Source: an uncultured Brachyspira sp.
GTDB lineage: Bacteria; Spirochaetota; Brachyspiria; Brachyspirales; Brachyspiraceae
Assembly (NCBI GenBank): GCA_934725655.1
Contig: CAKVCJ010000039.1
Location: forward strand, 1-10,650
Direction of reading: 5' to 3'
DNA: 10,650 nt
Below the pieces are notes generated by a model. It ran no database searches. It saw only the letters and a list, made by a program, of their open reading frames with translations, and had not been told where the DNA came from. The position numbers were made by a program, and so were the translations under genes. Of the stretch, positions 7,333 to 10,650 are shown one piece after another (position 1 is the first letter of the stretch; every line of letters begins with the position of its first letter).

Positions 7333-8281
7333 AATATTCTATAGTAGTATGTTTAATAGAATTAGTATTAATATTATGAATGTTATCAAGTATATCCATT
7401 ATTCTCGATAAATCATCTGCACTATAATATTCTATTATAATTTTACCTTCTTTGCCTTCTTTATCTATCACATTAACCTTTGTAGAAAATATTTTCTCCA
7501 AATCATTTTCCAATTTTTTTATATTAGGGTCTTTCTTATGTTCTTGTTTTATATTTTTATTTTGCGTATCACTGTTTTCTTTTAGTATTTCTTTTTTATC
7601 TTTTACTATTTTTTCGCATTCTCTTACAGAATAGCCTTTTTCTATTATTTCATTTGCAAATCTTTCTCTCTCTTCATCATTTTCGCTAAAAGAAAGTATA
7701 GTTCTTGCATGGCCTTCTGTAAGCTTATCTTCTAATATTAGATTTTGTATATTTTCATTTAACTCTAATATTCTCATAGAATTTGAAATAGTGCTTCTGC
7801 TTTTACCAACTCTGTTAGCTAATTCTTCTTGTTTAATATTTAAATCATATATTAATTTTTTGTAGCTTCTTGCTATTTCTATTGCGTTTAAATCTGCTCT
7901 TTGAATATTTTCTACAAGTGTAAGTTCGAGCATTTTAGAATCTGGTATATTTTTTAATACTAATGCGGGTACTTTATCTTTATTTAAATATTTAAATGCT
8001 CTAAATCTTCTCTCGCCGGATATTATTTGATATTTACCGTCTTTTTCTCTTAATGTAACAGGGTTAATGAGACCATTTTCCTTTATAGATTCTGCAAGCC
8101 CTTTAATTTCTTCTTCATTAAAAACTTTTCTAGGCTGATCAGGATTAACATCTATAAGTGAAACCTCTATTTCTAATATGCCATTTTTTTCAGCTTCTTC
8201 AACAGCTCTTTTTATTTCTTTATCGGTAGATTTTATTAAGGCATTCATCCCCTGACCGCCAAGTCCGCCTTTTCTTGTCAT
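7331..8281 (-). CDS. parB: Chromosome-partitioning protein ParB (Spo0J family), CTP-dependent DNA clamp
   Basis: 316 residues. The N-terminal KGGLGGQGMNALI (4-16) matches the short basic region that stimulates the ParA ATPase. The CTP-binding ParB/Srx domain covers about 36-130 with PDQPRKVF (47-54), GERRFRA (89-95) and ENIQRADL (124-131). A helix-turn-helix region (about 148-172, KQEELANRVGKSRSTISNSMRIL) and LTEGHARTIL (187-196) fit the parS-binding domain. A charged linker (about 230-255) leads to a C-terminal dimerisation domain. ParB loads at parS sites and spreads as a sliding clamp, acting with ParA and SMC in origin segregation. The start ATG has GGAG 9 bases upstream (8294-8291). It lies 19 bases after parA and 9 before the DUF4384 gene. 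No canonical parS was seen in the window. Confidence 0.96.
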   Translation of the reverse strand: MTRKGGLGGQGMNALIKSTDKEIKRAVEEAEKNGILEIEVSLIDVNPDQPRKVFNEEEIKGLAESIKENGLINPVTLREKDGKYQIISGERRFRAFKYLNKDKVPALVLKNIPDSKMLELTLVENIQRADLNAIEIARSYKKLIYDLNIKQEELANRVGKSRSTISNSMRILELNENIQNLILEDKLTEGHARTILSFSENDEERERFANEIIEKGYSVRECEKIVKDKKEILKENSDTQNKNIKQEHKKDPNIKKLENDLEKIFSTKVNVIDKEGKEGKIIIEYYSADDLSRIMDILDNIHNINTNSIKHTTIEY

Positions 8282-8300
8282 ATATTATCACTCCAAAAAA

Positions 8301-9065
8301 TTATTTAGACCTTTCTATAAACTCTTTAGCAAACTCTTTATAACTCCTAGCACCAATACACTCTTTATCATAATCTGTAATAGCCTTTCCATAAGACGGC
8401 GCCTCACTCAAACGTACATTTCTTGGTATCATAGTCTTATAAGTTTTATCTTTAAAATAATTAACAACTTCTCTGACAACATCATTGCTAAGATTGGTTC
8501 TGCCGTCATACATTGTTAATAATACGCCTTCTATATATAAATTGGGGTTTAAATTTTCTTTTACTAAAGATATAGTATTATTAAGCTCTCCAACTCCGTC
8601 CAAAGCGTAAAACTCACATTGTATTGGTATAAGCACAGAATCACAAGCAGTTAGAGCATTTAAAGTGAGAATACCCAAAGTAGGAGGACAATCAATAAAT
8701 ATATAATCATAATCATTTCTTATTTTTTCTATAGCTTTTTTTAATTTGTATTCTCTTCCTATTTCGCCTACTAACTCTATCTGAGCACCTACCAAATCAG
8801 AATCTGATGGTATAAGATAGAGGTTGTCTTGATATGTTTTTATTATTACTTGTTCTATATCAGCTTCTCCGATTAGAATATCATATATACCATATTCCAT
8901 TTTATCTCTTGTAACACCTATACCCAAACAGGCATTAGCTTGCGGGTCTATATCTACTAATAAGGTTTTATATCCCATAGATGCTACTATAGAACTTAAA
9001 TTAACAGCTGTTGTTGTTTTTCCAACGCCGCCTTTTTGATTAACTATTGATATAATTTTAGACAT
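8301..9065 (-). CDS. parA: Chromosome-partitioning ATPase ParA (Soj family)
   Basis: 254 residues, the usual length of chromosomal Soj/ParA proteins and without the N-terminal DNA-binding domain of plasmid P1-type ParA. The deviant Walker A motif is KGGVGKTTT (11-19, signature Lys11 and Lys16), the A' motif LLVDIDPQAN (35-44, Asp40) and Walker B IFIDCPP (122-128, Asp125). RNVRLSEAPSYGK near the C-terminus (about 215-227) is a further family mark. It binds DNA non-specifically as an ATP dimer, and ParB triggers hydrolysis to move the origin region. It is the first gene of the parA-parB-DUF4384 unit; AAGGG lies 9 bases before the ATG. The chromosomal rather than plasmid origin of the pair is inferred from the sequence type and from the ordinary chromosomal neighbours. 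Confidence 0.96.
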   Translation of the reverse strand: MSKIISIVNQKGGVGKTTTAVNLSSIVASMGYKTLLVDIDPQANACLGIGVTRDKMEYGIYDILIGEADIEQVIIKTYQDNLYLIPSDSDLVGAQIELVGEIGREYKLKKAIEKIRNDYDYIFIDCPPTLGILTLNALTACDSVLIPIQCEFYALDGVGELNNTISLVKENLNPNLYIEGVLLTMYDGRTNLSNDVVREVVNYFKDKTYKTMIPRNVRLSEAPSYGKAITDYDKECIGARSYKEFAKEFIERSK

Positions 9066-9090
9066 ATAAAATAACCCTTAAAATTATTAT

Positions 9091-9118
9091 ATTATAACAA
9101 AAGTATATATTTTATCAA
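9091..9118 (-). promoter_or_regulatory. Promoter of the par operon
   Basis: On the complement, TTGATA (9118-9113) and a perfect TATAAT (9096-9091) are separated by 16 bases, and the ATG of parA follows about 25 bases after the -10. This is the best promoter in the intergenic region and fits a single transcript for parA, parB and the DUF4384 gene. Confidence 0.65.
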
Positions 9119-9272
9119 GGTTTTAATAGAATTATAATATAATAGAATATAATAATTTTATTTTTTTATAAAACTATGTATTGATAATATATTAATTAAA
9201 TATGTTAACTTTTTTTGTAAATATATTGAGATTTTTTTATTTAAATATAAAATAATATGATAACAAAACAAT
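9119..9272. other. AT-rich divergent intergenic region between parA and the TPR gene
   Basis: About 150 bases with very few G or C. It must hold the promoter of the rightward TPR gene, but no -35/-10 pair stands out: TTGAGA (9226-9231) is 14 bases from TATAAA (9246-9251), which is too short. No parS-like TGTTTCACGTGAAACA, DnaA-box cluster or RNA hairpin was seen. Confidence 0.4.
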
Positions 9273-9277
9273 AGGAG
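9273..9277 (+). promoter_or_regulatory. Ribosome binding site that fixes the TPR gene start
   Basis: AGGAG lies 5 bases before the ATG at 9283. The alternative GTG at 9277 overlaps the site itself, so the ATG is preferred. Confidence 0.7.
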
Positions 9278-9282
9278 TGTAT

Positions 9283-9966
9283 ATGAGTATAGGTTCTGGA
9301 AAAATAGAATTAGAAGAGGGTATAAAACTATTTAGAAACGAGAACTATAAAGAAGCGATAGATTCTTTAGAGAAGATATTCTCTGAAAATAATGATGTGG
9401 AATCGGGATATCATCTTGCTTTATCCTATGCTCAGATGCAAGATTATGATAATACACTTGAAGTTTTTGATAAGATTTTGAGGAGGCTTGATAATCCTCT
9501 TAGAATGATGCAGGCGCATGTTATAGTCGGATATATATATGCTATTAGAGAGATGTATGATTTGGCTGAGTTTGAATTACTTGATGCTTTATCTTATGAT
9601 ATAGAAAACACTCAAATTTATTCTGTACTTGGATATGTTTATTATAAGAAAAAAAATGTAAGAAAGGCTATAGAGTATTTAAGAAAGGCTGTTGCTTTAG
9701 ATGCAGAAAGTCCGAACGCCAGAAACTCATTAGGCTTTATATTGGTTGATAGTGATATTAATATAGATGAAGGAATAGAAGAGATAAAAAAAGCATTGCA
9801 TAAAGATCCTTCTAATCCTGCATATTTAGATTCTTTGGGTTGGGCTTATTTCAAAAAGAAAGATATTGCAAATGCAAAAAATTATCTTACCAAAGCATTT
9901 GAGATAGCACCTTCTAATAAAGATATAAAAGAGCATCTTTTGAAGCTTGATAATTATAAAATGTAA
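9283..9966 (+). CDS. Tetratricopeptide-repeat (TPR) protein
   Basis: 227 residues made almost wholly of about six TPR units, roughly at 7-38, 41-72, 75-108, 110-143, 144-177 and 179-212. The last three are clearest, e.g. AQIYSVLGY-like NTQIYSVLGYVYYKKKNVRKAIEYLRKAVALD (109-140) and PAYLDSLGWAYFKKKDIANAKNYLTKAFEIAP (179-210). TPR arrays form a right-handed helical groove that binds other proteins. There is no signal peptide or membrane helix, so it is probably cytoplasmic. The next gene, 23 bases on, encodes an exported FecR-like protein and is likely co-transcribed. Spirochaetes carry many TPR proteins of unknown role, and the partner cannot be told from sequence. Confidence 0.9.
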   Translation: MSIGSGKIELEEGIKLFRNENYKEAIDSLEKIFSENNDVESGYHLALSYAQMQDYDNTLEVFDKILRRLDNPLRMMQAHVIVGYIYAIREMYDLAEFELLDALSYDIENTQIYSVLGYVYYKKKNVRKAIEYLRKAVALDAESPNARNSLGFILVDSDINIDEGIEEIKKALHKDPSNPAYLDSLGWAYFKKKDIANAKNYLTKAFEIAPSNKDIKEHLLKLDNYKM

Positions 9967-9989
9967 TATTTTTTGGAGGTTTATTGTTT

Positions 9990-10650
9990 ATGAAAAATTT
10001 TGTAATGGTTTTTGTTTTTTTATTATCTTTATCGCTTTATTCTCAATATGATTTAAAATATGCTGGAAAGATAGAAGTTTTGAGAGATGGTAAAGCTATT
10101 AGTTTCAGCAACAAAGTTTATGATGGGGATACTATTAGAACTTCAAAAAATGCTTTTGCTGAGATAAAAATAAAAAATAAATATTATTATCTATCAGACA
10201 ATACAGCTCTTTCTGTAAAGAATGGAGGAGAGATTAATTTAGTTAATGGGGTTTATTATCTTAGGGCTAATCAATTCAATTCTATTAATGATTTTAAAAG
10301 TTATGATAAAGATTTGAAAGTTTATGTTGATCCTTATCCATTTTATGCTGGAAAAGTTTCTACTATTTATATAACTTCTAAAGATGATGTAAAAATAAAA
10401 AATGCAAAACTTATGGGAAGTGCGAGGCCTATAGTAAAATTTTTTGAATTAAAAGATGTAAGCGGTAACATGAAAGTTTATAAGAGTGTGTTTGGAATAT
10501 ATGTAGGCTCTCAAGATAAAAAATATCAGTTTCAATCAAATGTTGAGCTTAAAGATAAAACTATAGCTACAGTAGCTTTAGATATTGATTTAGATTTTAC
10601 GCCTCCTCCTCCAAAACCTAAACAAATACAAGGTGTTACAACAACTATGA
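9990..10650 (+). CDS. Exported protein with N-terminal FecR-like domain, 5' part (runs off the window)
   Basis: Open for 220 codons with no stop before the window ends. Residues 1-18 are a signal peptide (MKNFVMVFVFLLSLSLYS, then QYD), so it is exported. Residues 24-80 (AGKIEVLRDGKAISFSNKVYDGDTIRTSKNAFAEIKIKNKYYYLSDNTALSV) follow the FecR domain pattern 'G.v.v.r.g......GD.i.T...a.a.i......l...s.l.v'. A second beta-rich part (about 108-203) resembles the segment preceding the catalytic domain of some M23 peptidases, and is followed by the proline-rich TPPPPKPKQ (204-212), which looks like a linker. An M23 peptidase after the linker is only a guess. The start ATG lies 10 bases after GGAGG (9975-9979); an in-frame TTG at 9984, 4 bases after it, is an alternative. 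It lies 23 bases after the TPR gene. Confidence 0.75.
   Translation, partial: MKNFVMVFVFLLSLSLYSQYDLKYAGKIEVLRDGKAISFSNKVYDGDTIRTSKNAFAEIKIKNKYYYLSDNTALSVKNGGEINLVNGVYYLRANQFNSINDFKSYDKDLKVYVDPYPFYAGKVSTIYITSKDDVKIKNAKLMGSARPIVKFFELKDVSGNMKVYKSVFGIYVGSQDKKYQFQSNVELKDKTIATVALDIDLDFTPPPPKPKQIQGVTTTM

Overview
The window reads like a stretch of chromosome from a very AT-rich spirochaete, most likely Brachyspira. This rests on the low-GC codon use, TTG starts behind strong ribosome binding sites, a Cache-type chemoreceptor, a chromosomal-type ParA/ParB pair and several envelope proteins without close named relatives. The genus is inferred; there is no rRNA gene or other marker in the window to prove it.

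Left part (1-3131, + strand): the 3' half of a neurotransmitter:sodium symporter, closed by a clear intrinsic terminator. A sigma70-like promoter follows, with small AT palindromes around it, and drives a two-gene metal-resistance operon: an ArsR/SmtB-type repressor that keeps the SmtB/CzrA alpha-5 zinc ligands, then a P1B-type (Zn/Cd/Pb/Co) export ATPase. The ATPase is split by a -1 frame change next to an apparent loss of about 13 bases. The fragment cut off carries the last two membrane helices, including the conserved Lys and Asp of the metal site, and a Cys/His-rich tail.

Middle (3235-6065): an MscS-family mechanosensitive channel (+) and a methyl-accepting chemotaxis protein with a dCache sensor (-). 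They converge so tightly that their stop codons share one TTAA palindrome.

Right-middle (6131-9065, - strand): a parA-parB partition operon, followed 9 bases later by a TTG-started secreted protein with a DUF4384-like domain. A good promoter precedes parA, and a terminator hairpin overlaps the stop of the DUF4384 gene. I saw no canonical parS site.

Right end (9283-10650, + strand), divergent from parA: a TPR protein and, 23 bases after it, an exported protein with a FecR-like domain that runs off the window. These two are probably an envelope-related operon.

I found no CRISPR array, insertion sequence, tRNA or rRNA. Most of the window is ordinary chromosome. The best leads are the broken metal exporter and the uncharacterised third gene of the par operon.
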